This document shows positions 1-12,734 of a DNA stretch of 64,000 nt, one piece after another. Both the position numbers and the translations under genes were made by a program. The stretch covers positions 58,576,101-58,640,100 of the forward strand of contig CM069872.1 of assembly GCA_036172665.1 (NCBI GenBank), in the 5' to 3' direction. Each line of letters begins with the position of its first letter. Position 1 is the first letter of the stretch. A model generated the notes under the pieces. It ran no database searches. It saw nothing but the letters and a program-made list of their open reading frames with translations, and was not told the DNA's origin. Source of the stretch: Prosopocoilus inquinatus (lineage: Eukaryota; Arthropoda; Insecta; Coleoptera; Lucanidae).

Positions 1-46
1 AAACATTTGGGAATTCCCGACTTTCTTTCTGTTTCTGTTTGTTTAG

Positions 47-174
47 GCAACTTTAATCACAGAGCAAACTTTACATGACAATGCTCATTTGATAGGTATC
101 AATATTTTTGAATCAGCCTTTCACCGGCAGTCGTCACTTTCACACGAAAGCAGTGACAATGTTCTACAATTTTC
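47..174 (+). CDS. candidate internal coding exon, gene unknown
   Basis: A 128-nt stretch is preceded by a T-rich acceptor (tgtttgtttag) and followed by a good donor (gtaagta). Only one of the three forward frames is open through it, and that frame starts in phase 0 and ends in phase 2. The peptide (ATLITEQTLHDNAHLIG, then NIFESAFHRQ) looks protein-like rather than low-complexity. I do not recognise the family. It could be an upstream exon of C3G, whose first visible exon at 16857 needs a predecessor ending in phase 1, so at least one more exon would be required. It could also belong to a gene extending left of the window. Splice signals and openness are seen; the coding call is inference. Confidence 0.4.
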
Positions 175-279
175 GTAAGTACGGCTCTGTTGTATAAAAT
201 GATTGAATGTAATTAATCGTATCATCTGATTTTCTTATCGCAATTTTTTATTTTTCCGTTTGTTCTAATTTTTCTCAAG

Positions 280-1320
280 CTATATTCCTAAGTAAAAAAA
301 AAATACCTACACTTATGAAGCTATAGTATGCATAATTTATAAAGACCAAGTCTTCTTAAGCTTAAAATATGTCTGAGGTCACGAAAGCTATGTATATTTC
401 AAGTCAAAGCCTTAGAAAAATTATAAAGCTTGATGGCTTGAAAATAGCTGCATTTTTAAGTAAGAAAATCTTACTTAAGCTTGAAGAATTCTGAAAGCGC
501 TGTGAGTGGCATCTTCGATTCTTAGAGGCTTAGAAAGTTGAGCTGCGATTTTCAAGTCAAACACTGTATAAGAACGGAGCTATATTTTCAAGTTAGACTT
601 AGAAAAATCTTCAAGCTTGAGAACTTCTGAAAGCTGTGAGTCGCATCTTCAATTCTTAGAAACTTAGAAAACTTGTAAAGCTTGATGATTTAGAAATAAA
701 TAGCTTGAATTTTTAAGTCAAACACTGTATAAGAACAGAGCTATATTTTCAAGTTAGACTTAGAAAAATCTTGAAGCTTGAAGACTTCTAAAAGCATTAA
801 GTTGCATCTTCAATTCAAACATTGCCTTCGTTTTACACACGCAGCTTGAAGGCTTAGAAAAGCCACACTTGTAAATCTAAATTTAAAGACTTAAGAACGC
901 TACGTTGTTATTAATTTTAAGATTTTTAAGTTGTTTTTACTCAAGTACTTCCAAGACTCAAGAGCTAACGGAAAAAGAAAACCGGCAAGCTTGAAGACTC
1001 GGAACTTCGGAAAAGCTATATTTTTAAGCTTGAAGACACGCGAGTTTGAAGCTAAGTTTTCAATTTAAGTCTGTTTCAGTTCGAAGACTTACTATAGCTT
1101 TATTTGTAAATCTGAAGCCACTTTCAGATCTGAAATTTTAAGAAAAGCTATATTTTCAAGTGAAATCTGAACATTCAGGGCTTAGTTTGAAGTTGAAACA
1201 AACAGAAAAGAGCTTGTCTTTCAAGGCAACCGATAAAATCAAAAGCTAGCGTTTTTCAAGTTGTAATCTGATTAGATCACACAGCATGAAAGCTATACAT
1301 GAACAGAGAGGAGGTAATGA
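280..1320. repeat. degenerate AAGCTT-rich short repeats
   Basis: The stretch is built of diverged copies of a motif of the form agctatattttcaagt - cttagaaaaatctt - aagcttgaagactt, spaced irregularly at roughly 100-170 bp (compare 550-640 with 725-800). It grades into the regular satellite that follows. No coding potential is seen. Confidence 0.7.
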
Positions 1321-3130
1321 AATAAAAAAAAACCGTTCGTCTTAGAAAAGCTATGCTTTCGGTTAAAGATTGTTTAAGGTCGAAGTAAGACGTTTCCAAA
1401 GTCGAAGTCTTAGGAAAAGCTATACCTTTCATTTAAACACTGTTCAAGTGCGCGGAAACCCCGAAATAAAAAAGCTACGTTTTAAAATGGTTTGCCCGTG
1501 TGTTCGAGGTTAAAGACATATCTTGAAGAATCAGCTTTGGTGAAGCTAAGTACAAAAGCTGCCTGCACTTTTAGCAACATATAGAAAAAAGCTACATTTT
1601 CTGTTAAAGACTGTTTTAAGGTCGTAGTAAGAGACAGTAGAGCTATGCGTTTTCAAAGTCGAAGTCTTAGGAAAAGCTATATGCCTTTAATTTAAACACA
1701 GTTCGAGTGCGTGGAAACCCCGAAATAAAAAAGCTACGTTTTAAAATGGTTTGCCCTTTTGTTCAAGGTTAAAGGCATATCTTGAAGAATCAGCTTTGGT
1801 GAAGCTAAGTACAAAAGCTGCCTGCACTTTTAGCAACATATAGAAAAAAGCTACATTTTCTGTTAAAGACTGTTTTAAGGTCGTAGTAAGAGACAGTAGA
1901 GCTATGCGTTTTCAAAGTCAAAGTCTTAGGAAAAGCTATACCTTTCATTTAAACACTGTTCAAGTGCGCGGAAACCCCGAAATAAAAAAGCTACGTTTTA
2001 AAATGGTTTGCCCGTGTGTTCAAGGTTAAAGGCATATCTTGAAGAATCAGCTTTGGTGAAGCTAAGTTAAAAAGCTGCGTACACTTTTAGCAACACATAG
2101 AAAAAAGCTACATTTTCTTTTAAAGACTGTTTTAAGGTCGAAGTAAGAGAGAGTAGAGCTATGCGTTTTCAAAGTCGAAGTCTTAGGAAAAGCTATACCT
2201 TTCATTTAAACACTGTTCAAGTGCGCGGAAATCCCGAACTAAAAAAGCTACGTTTTAAAATGGTTTGCCCGTGTGTTCAAGGTTAAAGGCATATCTTGAA
2301 GAATCGGCTTTGGTGAAGCTAAGTACAAAAGCTGCCTGCACTTTTAGCAACATATAGAAAAAAGCTACATTTTCTGTTAAAGACTGTTTTAAGGTCGTAG
2401 TAAGAGACAGTAGAGCTATGCGTTTTCAAAGTCAAAGTCTTAGGAAAAGCTATACCTTTCATTTAAACACTGTTCAAGTGCGCGGAAACCCCGAAATAAA
2501 AAAGCTACGTTTTAAAATGGTTTGCCCGTGTGTTCAAGGTTAAAGGCATATCTTGAAGAATCAGCTTTGGTGAAGCTAAGTTAAAAAGCTGCGTACACTT
2601 TTAGCAACACATAGAAAAAAGCTACATTTTCTTTTAAAGACTGTTTTAAGGTCGAAGTAAGAGAGAGTAGAGCTATGCGTTTTCAAAGTCGAAGTCTTAG
2701 GAAAAGCTATACCTTTCATTTAAACACTGTTCAAGTGCGCGGAAATCCCGAACTAAAAAAGCTACGTTTTAAAATGGTTTGCCCGTGTGTTCAAGGTTAA
2801 AGGCATATCTTGAAGAATCAGCTTTGGTGAAGCTAAGTTAAAAAGCTGCGTACACTTTTAGCAACATATAGAAAAAAGCTACATTTTCTGTTAAAGACTG
2901 TTTTAAGGTCGTAGTAAGAGAGAGTAGAGCTATGCGTTTTCAAAGACGAAGTCTTAGGAAAAGCTATACCTTTCATTTAAACACTGTTCAAGTGCGCGGA
3001 AACCCCGAACTAAAAAAGCTACGTTTTAAAATGGTTTGCCCGTGTGTTCAAGGTTAAAGGCATATCTTGAAGAATGAGCTTTGGTGAAGCTAAGTAAAAA
3101 AAGCTGCTTGTACTTTTAGCAACGCATAGA
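1320..3130. repeat. ~257-bp tandem satellite, about 7 copies
   Basis: The marker aaaagctacgttttaaaatg recurs near 1468, 1730, 1986, 2248, 2504, 2758 and 3013, giving a period of 254-262 bp. Units share gctatgcgttttcaaagtc, tcaagtgcgcggaaa and tatcttgaagaatcagcttt. Two variants of one segment (gtacaaaagctgcctgcac and gttaaaaagctgcgtacac) are interleaved in the order a,a,b,a,b,b. Copies are about 95% alike by eye. No ORF is conserved across units. Confidence 0.92.
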
Positions 3131-4529
3131 AAAAAGAAAGGGACTCTCAAATGAAAATTGTGCAAACCTGAACGAATCTTAGGAAAGCTATGTCGACAAT
3201 TCTGAAGACAGGGAGCTATATTTTTTTTGTTCTTAAAATAAAAATGCTATATTTTCAACTGGCAGATTTTCTAAAACTGAAATTTGCATCGAGTCTTCGT
3301 TTAACTTGTATCTCACGTGACCTATGACGTAAGTAAAAAGAAATGGAAATAGTGTCGAGGACAAGTACACAAGATAGTCAAAACAAGAGCGACGCTTTTG
3401 GATAAAAAAATTGTAACTAAATTCAGTGCAATTCTGCCAACTGTTGATGACGAATTGCTTAACTACGAGACACTATTAGATCACGTGGAAGTCAATCAAT
3501 AATGAAGACGTCCTATGTATTTCGAATTCATTTTTTTAAACCTTATTTTTTTGCAAAAGATAAAATCGCGTAAGTAAGCAAGCAAGCAAATAATATCATA
3601 ATATCAAAACATAAGATAAGATAAAGACTTGCACTTGGGTGAAGATATGTGACATTCAGTGACGATCGCAGAGTGTAAAAATTTATTCTTCTCCCAAAAA
3701 GAAGAAGGTGCGGGGTTATTCCAGAGGAAGTTGGAACAGGAGATTACCGACTACCCGGAAGTAAACCTACAAATACATATTCACAGCCACGTAAGTAGAA
3801 CCACGTGGCTCAAAGCGGTCTTATTTTAAAACTTGAAAGCACTCCTGTAAGAACCCACTACGTTTACACACATACATACATTAGATACACACAAATAAGG
3901 AGGAAGTATGCAGGAACGATTTAAATTTTCATTTGGAATATTATCATTAATAAAAAAGACAATTTTTTAATTTATTGCGGTGCGGTAAATACAGATGCAT
4001 TCATTCATTCCTTCACGGAATAATATCTGTAGGCTAGACGGTGTAAACGCGACGCCAAATGTAAAAATAACGTCGCCATGTAATTGTGTGAAGTTATTTT
4101 GTCTTCCATATCTCTCGATGGCGCCTAACTCGACCATTAATGATGCCTCGGCATGAGCACAATGCCGGTCGTATTCCTATTTATAAGCAGCAAGCAGCGT
4201 AATGTTGTTGATGTATTTAGTTACAGTACGAAATTGTTAAATCTATGTTGTATTTACTTACAAAGATAACGAAAGAGGAGGTCAAGCACCACTTGCTTTG
4301 ATCGCTGCGATGTTAAATAACGGAAAGAAAAACCAAAATTTTCAGTTTTCCATTTAATTCCGAGGGGAAATTACAAAATTTAGTTGTTGAGTTAATGATC
4401 GGAATCACATATTTTGACGTCATAAGATATTGACATGAGGCTCAAAAAAAAAAAACTTGGATACGCCAATTTGGGGTTCAGAACACTTCCCGGATTATTC
4501 GTGGAAAGGACTGCGCAGTAAAAGCGAAA
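3131..4529. other. intergenic, no gene seen
   Basis: AT-rich sequence without a conserved reading frame or recognisable RNA gene. Short ORFs near 4392-4814 overlap a tandem duplication and do not look coding. Confidence 0.6.
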
Positions 4530-4925
4530 ATAAAACAGATTACGTCGACAAATCGTTCGTTCTGATATTGGTGACGTCAAAATATGCGATTCCCAACCCG
4601 AATGATAAAAAAATTCAGACGAAGTGGCAATTCCGATTAAATTAAAACGACTTTCCCAATTTGGGGGATATGTTACTCTGTTACTCCACCTCCACCCCCA
4701 CCCACTTTCGTGTGTATTTCCAATTTTTCCCTCTCTTATAAAACGGATTGAAAATAATTTCGTCAACAAATCATTCGTTCTGATATTGGTGACGTCAAAA
4801 TATGCGACTCCCAACTCGAATGATAAAGAGAATCAGACGAAGCGGCAATTTCAATTAAATTAAAACGACTTCCCTAATTTGGGGGATATGTTACTCCATC
4901 TCCACCCCCACCTATTTTGGTGTTT
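4530..4925. repeat. tandem duplication, ~218-bp period, two copies
   Basis: The block attcgttctgatattggtga ... gacgtcaaaatatgcga ... aatttgggggatatgttact occurs at about 4543-4710 and again at about 4760-4925, each ending in a ccaccccca tract. The small ORFs on both strands here are products of the repeat. Confidence 0.85.
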
Positions 4926-6344
4926 TTTGGAGTTTACTTCGTCTTGACTTGTTTTCTGGTTTTTCTCTGTTATTCTGAAGAACATTTTTTGACCACGAAG
5001 TCAGAAAAGATTGGTCGTAAAAATGTTGCGTTAATTTATTTTGAATAAATCTCTTGGTGATGGTAATTCAATAGTTTTTAATGTCATTTTGAAAGAAAAT
5101 TTTAATTAAACGAATGCCTTTTTTATTTGTTTTATTTTTTGTTCTTCAACCGTAATCTCATCTCGTCTATTGTTCTTTTACACGATCGAATGCTAATTTA
5201 AGTTTGAAAAATAATTGGAAAATAAATCCAGAAACCATGTTTTCGATTTTTTTATTAAATAAGATTTAGCCAATTGTGTTTCGCTAAGGAACATCGGATA
5301 AACCAAGGTGACGTGATTAAAAAGATTAAAAAAAATTACATTTCCACGCCCCAATTATGTCTGGATAAATGTTATTTATATTAAAATAAATTAAAATAAA
5401 ATTTAACGAAAGATAAACTAATTTATGCTGTGCGAATGTGATTAATTAAAATGTTTTTTTTTATTTTGGAAACCTATGCATCTTTTTGCTGATTTTTGAT
5501 TAATTAAAATGTTTTTTTTCTGCTTCGGAGAAGCACGCATCTTTTTGCTAAGTTTTATTACAATCAGGTAAAGAGAGAATTTTTTGAAAAGTGGTGAAAA
5601 CAAAAACAGAATTTCAAATAAAAATAAATTAACTCGCCGAATTCTTAAAGAATTAAGAAGATTTTTGGGACAACTCATTTTTGAAACTGTTCACGGCGAC
5701 GCCGTCGCGACGTTGTTAAATTTTGTTGTTTAAATTATCGGAATTATAAGTGAAGAAAGCGAAGCGTTTTTTTTTTCGTAAGGAAAAATTAAATCGAACT
5801 CAAAAAATTAAATCTGCCAAAAATTCCAAACTAACCAGGGCCGAATTTTACAAAAAAAAAAAAACAGTTCATTTTGAGAGTACTCTGCCTTCCCTTCCAG
5901 AATTTTCTGCGCCTTGCTTATTTTTATATATTTATTCCTGTTATTTTATTTATTTATTATTGTTTTATTTATTTATTATATTATTTATTAATAATCATTG
6001 CTATTCAGCGTTTTACCAGTTTAATCTTTTCTAATCGGCTAAACAAAATATTCTTCTTATCTATTTAGCAAAGCATTTTCCTTCAGTCTTTCTGCTTGGA
6101 GTTTTCTTTTCCTTTTTGTTTTACATTCTTCGAAACTTCCGATTCTCACTGTACATATTTTTTTCCTCGTCTTTGGGAATCTCTAGGGCGACGCGAAAAG
6201 TATTTCGTCAGATTTAATACCGAGTGTTCGATTGGGAAGTTCAACTTCAAATAAAGCACTGTTCAAGGTCGTCAGCATGGACTTAAGTGATTGACGCAGG
6301 TCAACACAACTTAGTGAGTCATTCACTATTGACAAAGTCTTGAC
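4926..6344. other. AT-rich intergenic DNA, no gene seen
   Basis: Homopolymer A and T runs and TTTATT-rich stretches (for example 5930-5995). The short motif attaattaaaatgttttttt occurs twice (5441, 5499). The ORFs are A/T-driven and unlike any family I know. Confidence 0.6.
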
Positions 6345-8840
6345 CTGATCGCTCTTATCTATATATAGCAAATCGTTACTGGTCCCGTTGAAGTATTCTT
6401 TGTCCAAGTGGATTTAGGCGGCGGATTTTCCTGTAATTCGACGAAGGCCGAAACCTTACTAACGATGTGGGTTTAACGTGACCTAATTGAAGTAAGTAGT
6501 GCCAACGTGATTCCGTGGTGGTGCTATAGTATCACTGAGGGGGTCCTGTTTTGCAAAATAATTTCTTGCCTGCTCAAACCTACATGCTATAAGACTGATG
6601 GTTGATTAGTTTAACGTTCTAAATTAATGAGATCCCGAAGATGCTGTTGTTTGTTGGGGGGTTTAACGAGAAGCCAAGTGGTGAGAATCGATAATTAAGA
6701 AAGTCCTGGCCTGATCGCCCTTAACCATAGCAAATCGCTACTGGTCCCGTTGAACTATTCTTTGTTCTAAAAAGTCCAAGTGGATTTAGGCGGCGGATTT
6801 TCCTGTAATTCGACGAAGGCCGAAACCTTACTAACGATGTGGGTTTAACGTGACCTAATTGAAGTAAGTAGTGCCAACGTGATTCCGTGGTGGTGCTACA
6901 GTATCACCGGGGGGTCCTGTTTTGCAAAATAACTTCTTGCCTGCTCAAACCTACATGCTATAAGACTGATGGTTGATTAGTTTTACGTTCTACATTAATG
7001 AGATCCCGAAGATGCTGTTGTTTGTTGAGGGGTTTAACGAGAAGCCAAGTGGTGAGAATCGATAATTAAGAAAGTCCTGGCCTGATCGCCCTTAACCATA
7101 GCAAATCGCTACTGGTCCCGTTGAACTATTCTTTGTTCTAAAAAGTCCAAGTGGATTTAGGCGGCGGATTTTCCTGTAATTCGACGAAGGCCGAAACCTT
7201 ACTAACGATGTGGGTTTAACGTGACCTAATTGAAGTAAGTAGTGCCAACGTGATTCCGTGGTGGTGCTATAGTATCACTGAGGGGGTCCTGTTTTGCAAA
7301 ATAATTTCTTGCCTGCTCAAACCTACATGCTATAAAACTGATGGTTGATTAGTTTTACGTTCTAAATTAATGAGATCCCGAAGATGCTGTTTGTTGGGGG
7401 GTTTGACGAGAAGCCAAGTGGTGAGAATCGATAATTAAGAAAGTCCTGGCCTGATCGCTCTTAACTATAGCAAATCGCTACTGGTCCCGTTGAACTATTC
7501 TTTGTTCTAAAAAGTCCAAGTGGATTTAGGCGGCGGATTTTCTTGTAATTCGACGAAGGGCGAAACCTTACTAACGATGTGGGTTTAACATGACCTAATT
7601 GAAGTAAGTAGTGCCAACGTGATTCCATGGGGATGCTATAGTATCACCGGGGGGTCCTGTTTTGCAAAATAACTTCTTGCTTGGTCAAACCTACATGCTG
7701 TAAGACTGATGGTTGATTAGTTTTACGTTCTAAATTAATGAGATCCCGAAGATGCTGTTGTTTGTTGGGGGGTTTAACGAGAAGCTAAGTGGTGAGAATC
7801 AATAATTAAGAAAGTCCTGGCCTTATCGCCCTTAACCATAGCAAATCGCTACTGGTCCCGTTGAACTATTCTTTGTTCTAAAAAGTCCAAGTGGATTTAG
7901 GCGGCGGATTTTCCTGTAATTCGACGAAGACCGAAACCTTACTAACGATGTGGGTTTAACGTGACCTAATTGAAGTAAGTAGTGCCAACGTGATTCCGTG
8001 GTGGTGCTATAGTATCACTGAGGGGGTCCTGTTTTGCAAAATAATTTCTTGCCTGCTCAAACCTACATGCTATAAGACTGATGGTTGATTAGTTTTACGT
8101 TCTAAATTAATGAGATCCCGAAGATGCTGTTGTTTGTTGGGGGGTTTAACGAGAAGCCAAGTGGTGAGAATCGATAATTAAGAAAGTCCTGGCCTGATCG
8201 CTCTTAACTATAGCAAATCGCTACTGGTCCCGTTGAACTATTCTTTGTTCTAAAAAGTCCAAGTGGATTTAGGCGGCGGATTTTCCTGTAATTCGACGAA
8301 GGCCGAAACCTTACTAACGATGTGGGTTTAACGTGACCTAATTGAAGTAAGTAGTGCCAACGTGATTCCGTGGTGGTGCTATAGTATCACTGAGGGGGTC
8401 CTGTTTTGCAAAATAATTTCTTGCCTGCTCAAACCTACATGCTATAAGACTGATGGTTGATTAGTTTTACGTTCTAAATTAATGAGATCCCGAAGATGCT
8501 GTTGTTTGTTGGGGGGTTTAACGAGAAGCCAAGTGGTGAGAATCGATAATTAAGAAAGTCCTGGCCTGATCGCCCTTAACCATAGCAAATCGCTACTGGT
8601 CCCGTTGAACTGTTCTTTGTTCTAAAAAGTCCAAGTGGATTTAGGCGGCGGATTTTCTTGTAATTCGACGAAGGCCGAAACCTTACTAACGATGTGGGTT
8701 TAACATGACCTAATTGAAGTAAGTAGTACCAACGTGATTCCATGGTGATGCTATAGTATCACTGGAGAGGTCCTGTTTTGCAAAATAACTTCTTGCTTCT
8801 TAATCGTACCTAGGTGTTATAAGGCTGATGGTTGATTAGT
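6345..8840. repeat. 371-bp tandem satellite, 7 copies
   Basis: The marker gtggatttaggcggcggatt starts near 6408, 6780, 7151, 7520, 7891, 8262 and 8635, so the period is 369-373 bp. Units are nearly identical except for diagnostic differences: one type carries tatcactgagggggtcc, another tatcaccggggggtcc, and a subtype has ccatgg with taacatgacc. The array ends where the last unit diverges (about 8790-8840). No conserved ORF and no terminal inverted repeats are seen, so this is a satellite rather than a transposon. Confidence 0.93.
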
Positions 8841-10003
8841 TGATGACAGTTCTTGACCTCTTCCTATTGGACTTGTTGGATTCTTTCTCCTTGAACTGTT
8901 ACGATGTGTTTTTGTTATTTATCGCGCATGACTGATCTAACGCAAATAGAACAACATTTCTTTCTTATCAAAATACTTTCGTGCTCATTTAGGTTTCGTC
9001 GTCGGCGTCACGAAAACATTTCCAACCAACAAATACCCGTACGCTGCGGTTTATGATCTCACTTTTACATCCTATCCCCTCCCCCCTCCACCTTCACAAT
9101 TCACATCTTTTTAGCTAAGCTAGTCACAAACTCGTCGTCGTCGGGTATATCCAATCCATCCTATACATCCTACGCGTAATAAACCCTGTCTGTTCGTGGG
9201 TAGTGCGCTGGGCTGGTCGTGTTTTCCGTCCGTCGATCGGAACTACTTCGACACAAACACAAGTGGTGCTCGGTTTTTCATTACAGTGCGAAGCGAAAAA
9301 GAATAATCAAGTAGTTTATTTGATGAAATCAGTGGCGGCGGGCGGTGTTTGTGCGAACAGATGTCGTCGTCGTCTTCGTCTTCGGTTCCAGCAAGTTTTA
9401 GGAGTGATGTGTTGACTTTACGTCTATAAAAGGTTCTGTCCGGGCAAACGGGTTCCAATAGGTGATTTTCTTTATGCGTACGATGTGTTTCACGAACTTA
9501 AAGTTCATCAGTTTAAAAAAAAAAAATTAAAGCAGCAAACGACGAAATAGAAAAAAAAAAGAAAACACAAAACAAACGAAAACGAAACAGGCGCATTGTA
9601 TGTAAATATTTGGATGTCTCTTGATTTTAAAGTACTTGCGACAACCGGAGGAGAGACTTCCTCAACTCCTTTATTCAGCATCTTCTTCCACCACAACACA
9701 CTTTATTATTATTGTTAGTTACAAATAAACGTTCAATATTTTAAATTATTCATTTACTTAATTTTGTAAAGTCCTACACTCGTTTATAATTATTAAATTA
9801 ATGGTACGTATTATCTTTACATGTTTTAAAAGACGCTGATTATCTAGTGGGGAGGGTTAAACCCCCTTAACCACGCCCCTGTGCCCTTAAAACATTCATA
9901 GTATTCAACGAGTAGGCAGTTTGAGACATCACACGTGCCATCAGAATATTTAAAGTCTGTGAGTTGAATGAGGCCATAGAATTTACGTCTATTTAACATA
10001 CAG
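8841..10003. other. unassigned region with a TATA-like box
   Basis: Between 9000 and 9480 the base composition is richer in GC, with repeated cgtcgtcg (9133, 9362) and a TATA-like tctataaaagg at about 9422. This could be a promoter or 5' noncoding exon of C3G downstream, but no start codon with a plausible N-terminus or a clear donor was found. Small ORFs on both strands (9203-9458) overlap each other and are not convincing. Confidence 0.3.
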
Positions 10004-10137
10004 GTGAGTATCATAAGAGTCGGGGCCTGACGAACCTAAAATGCAACCCAACATACAATCTAGATCTAGAATTCAATGAAAATTGTATGTTGGGTTGCAT
10101 TTTAAGTTCCTCAGGCTCGTACTCCTATGCTACTCAC
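10004..10137. repeat. inverted repeat, 56-bp arms, 22-bp spacer
   Basis: The left arm 10004-10059 and right arm 10082-10137 are reverse complements with several mismatches. The inner 22 bp (aaaatgcaacccaacatacaat and its complement) is perfect. The outer ends read GTGAGTA ... TACTCAC. It looks like a fold-back element; no clear target-site duplication is visible. Confidence 0.85.
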
Positions 10138-10499
10138 ACGGTACAGTAAAACCCCGATAAGAACATAGAATTTATTATTTATAATCATGTGATCAGAGGA
10201 TATTATTGATTCGATACCGGAATCAATTATTTCCTCGTTTAATACCTATTAAACACGGGAATTTACTAAATGACTGGTGTTTGATATGAATGTGTATGTT
10301 TGATAGCAATTAGCAATTACTTCACTTCCGCACGGTTGAGGGTAAACTTTGCCGACTCATCCTCTGCGGAAAATTGCTTGCGACAGTAAGGAAATTGCTT
10401 TAGAGTAATGGGCGTACGAGGGATACGCCACAAATCAAACACAATGACACGTAATCGCGAATTTATCACCGCTCGTCACACCGTATCAGTCACATTTAG
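10138..10499. other. intergenic, no gene seen
   Basis: Contains a pogo/Tigger-like terminal motif tacagtaaaaccccgataag (10143-10162), related to the TACAGTGGAACCTCGATTA-like ends seen near 12120-13060. Otherwise featureless. Confidence 0.4.
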
Positions 10500-11515
10500 G
10501 AGAAAAAAAATGTTTCAAAAAAAAAAATTAAAATACTTTAAGAACGAATCAAAATAGTAGAAAGTAAGAAGGGTTGAGCTTTCAAGAAACGAATCAAATA
10601 ATCAGAACTTGCGCGAATTATTTCGTGTGAGAAGTGTCGTGGCGATATACAGGGTGATTCATAATGTGCGGTAAGAAATGAAATCTCGAATGCAGAATCT
10701 TATTTTAAGTTCAAACGGAAGAATGAAAAAAATCCAAATTTTGTTTAGTTTTTGAGTTATTCGGAACTTAATCGCAAAGTTATCGTCGCTTGTCACCGTA
10801 TCGCCTTCTTCACTAAAATAATCAAGTATGTATTTCATTAAAAAAAAAATAATTATTTCATTTTTATAATAAAGAAAATGAAGTAAGAAGAGTTGAGGTT
10901 TCAAGAAACGAATCAAATAATCAAAACTTGCGCGCAGATTATTTCGTGCGAGAAAGTGGCCGGTAGGGGGACATACAGGGTGATTTATAACGTATGAGAA
11001 AAAATGAAACCTCGTACGCAGAATCTTATTTTGAGTTAAAATGAAAGAATGAAAAAAAATCAAATTTTGTTTAGTTTTCGAGTTACTTCGACTTAAAGTT
11101 AGATAACCAGGGGAATTATTTAATAGGCCCTTAGAAAGAAGACGAACAAAAACATAAATATACGACGCAAATTAAATAAAACGCCATTAAAATTAATGGT
11201 GTTAATTTGCATTGCGTTTGGTGTTTTTATAAAAAGAAAAAAAGATTTAATGCCAAGTCTTTCCCACAGTTGTTTTTATTAATCACGAAACCGGTTTCGT
11301 CCTGTACGGATATTTTCAACTGGTATCATATAGAACAGGCATTAGAAATTATTGTATTTCATTAGAAGTCTCTGGCATGACTGAGAAGAAAATCCAGAAT
11401 CAGATAACTCTGAAACAAGACGAAATTTCAATTTTTTTTACTCTTTCATTTTTTCTTAAAATGTGATTCTGTGCCCGAGGTTTAATTTTCACCCACCTGC
11501 AATGAGACACCCTGT
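10500..11515. repeat. dispersed repeat with TATACAGGGTG ends, internal tandem duplication
   Basis: Two ~322-bp tandem units (about 10500-10800 and 10820-11100) share caagaaacgaatcaaataat, cttgcgcg, acagggtgatt and gcagaatcttatttt. The left-hand motif atatacagggtg (10652) and the inverted caccctgtat (11507) bracket the second part. Such TATACAGGGTG-ended elements are common insect repeats; the class is not established here. Confidence 0.65.
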
Positions 11516-11714
11516 ATAAAATAAAATCGGAAATGAAAAACTGCGTTTTTTCTTCAAACTTTCCATCTCTCTATAAATTTATCTACCTGATAATATATTT
11601 GGAAACCATTGTCGATACAACAGTGGATATTATCTGGTCAATAAATGTATAAAGCGGTTAGTCTTATACATGATTTGTAATAAAAAAATACAACAAATAA
11701 GCTTTTGCCAGCTT

Positions 11715-12480
11715 TTGGGACACTTGTATATTTAAAATGATTAAAAAAAAAGATAAAGTTGTTTTTTTCGAAATTATTTTGTTTCGTTTCGTTTTTTTTT
11801 ATTTTATAAAAGGTACAGTGGAGCTCCGTAATAAAAAAAAAAACTGTCAGGGTTTTGAAAAGAGATCGTAAAATTTATATTACAATTATTATCAATGATT
11901 TTTTTAATTAGAGATAAATTGAAAATAATCATCTAAAAAAAATTTGTGACCTTGAACTATTAGGAATTAGGTACAGTTATTTGCGGGACACCTGTATATA
12001 CATATAAAATGATTTTTAAAGGAAAAGGTATGATATGATAAAGTTGTTTTTTTTCGAAATTATTTCGTTTCGTTTCGTGTTTTGTTTTTTCTTTTTAATT
12101 TTACAAAAGATAGGTACAGTGAGACCCCGATTATATCATCGCATGTATTTGTGATCGGTAATAACAAAATTTAATAAAAAAAATGGTCAGCGTTTTGAAA
12201 AGAGATCGATGTTTATTTTTTAATTAGAAAAAAAATTTAAAACAAACGTGTTAAAAAATTAGTGACCTTGAACCTAGGATTACGTGCAGGTACATTTACT
12301 CGTGGGACACTTGTATATGTAAAACGATTTTTAAAGAAAAAGTTATGGTATGAGAAAGTTTTTCTTTTCGAAACTATCTGGTTTCGTTTTGTTTTTTTTT
12401 TTTTTTAATTTTGTAAAAGACAGATACAGTGGAAACCCGATTATATCATCGCATTCATTTTATCCGGCGATCGAGGCCGC
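11715..12480. repeat. tandem repeat, three ~270-320-bp units
   Basis: The motif gggacac-tgtatat recurs at 11718, 11987 and 12303. Each is followed by aaaatgattt-like sequence, a cgaaattattt(c)gtttcgttt stretch and tacagtgga(a)acccgattat. The first unit is degenerate. The terminal-like tacagtgg motif resembles pogo-type inverted repeats. The small ORF at 12350-12601 lies inside this repeat and is not supported. Confidence 0.7.
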
Positions 12481-12734
12481 TCGATTTCAACGGCTAAAAG
12501 CTGCACAAGAACTTTCTTTACCATTTAGTTTGTTTGGAAAAGAAATCAGTTACGGTTACGGCAGGAAAGGTCCAGAAATTCGAAAAGCGTGTTTCGCATG
12601 AATTAAGGCGAGGCTAAAGGTGGATTCACATGTGTTAAAAATAGGTTACATTTTAAAATAAATTCTACGCCAAAATTGTGCATACAAGGGTCATTAATAA
12701 TTACATAAATAACACCCATTTCTGCACTTGTATT

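Noticed and set aside
6345..8840. CRISPR-like or gene-cluster explanation of the regular repeats
   Set aside because: Units are contiguous 371-bp monomers with no unique spacers and no conserved ORF; this is eukaryotic satellite DNA.
9203..9458. Small ORFs on both strands near a TATA-like box
   Set aside because: Overlapping opposite-strand frames, no family resemblance and no matching splice sites; kept only as a possible promoter region.
12350..12601. 83-residue ORF, possible transposase fragment
   Set aside because: Lies in a tandem repeat unit; its first half is poly-Phe from T runs and the rest shows no recognisable transposase motif.
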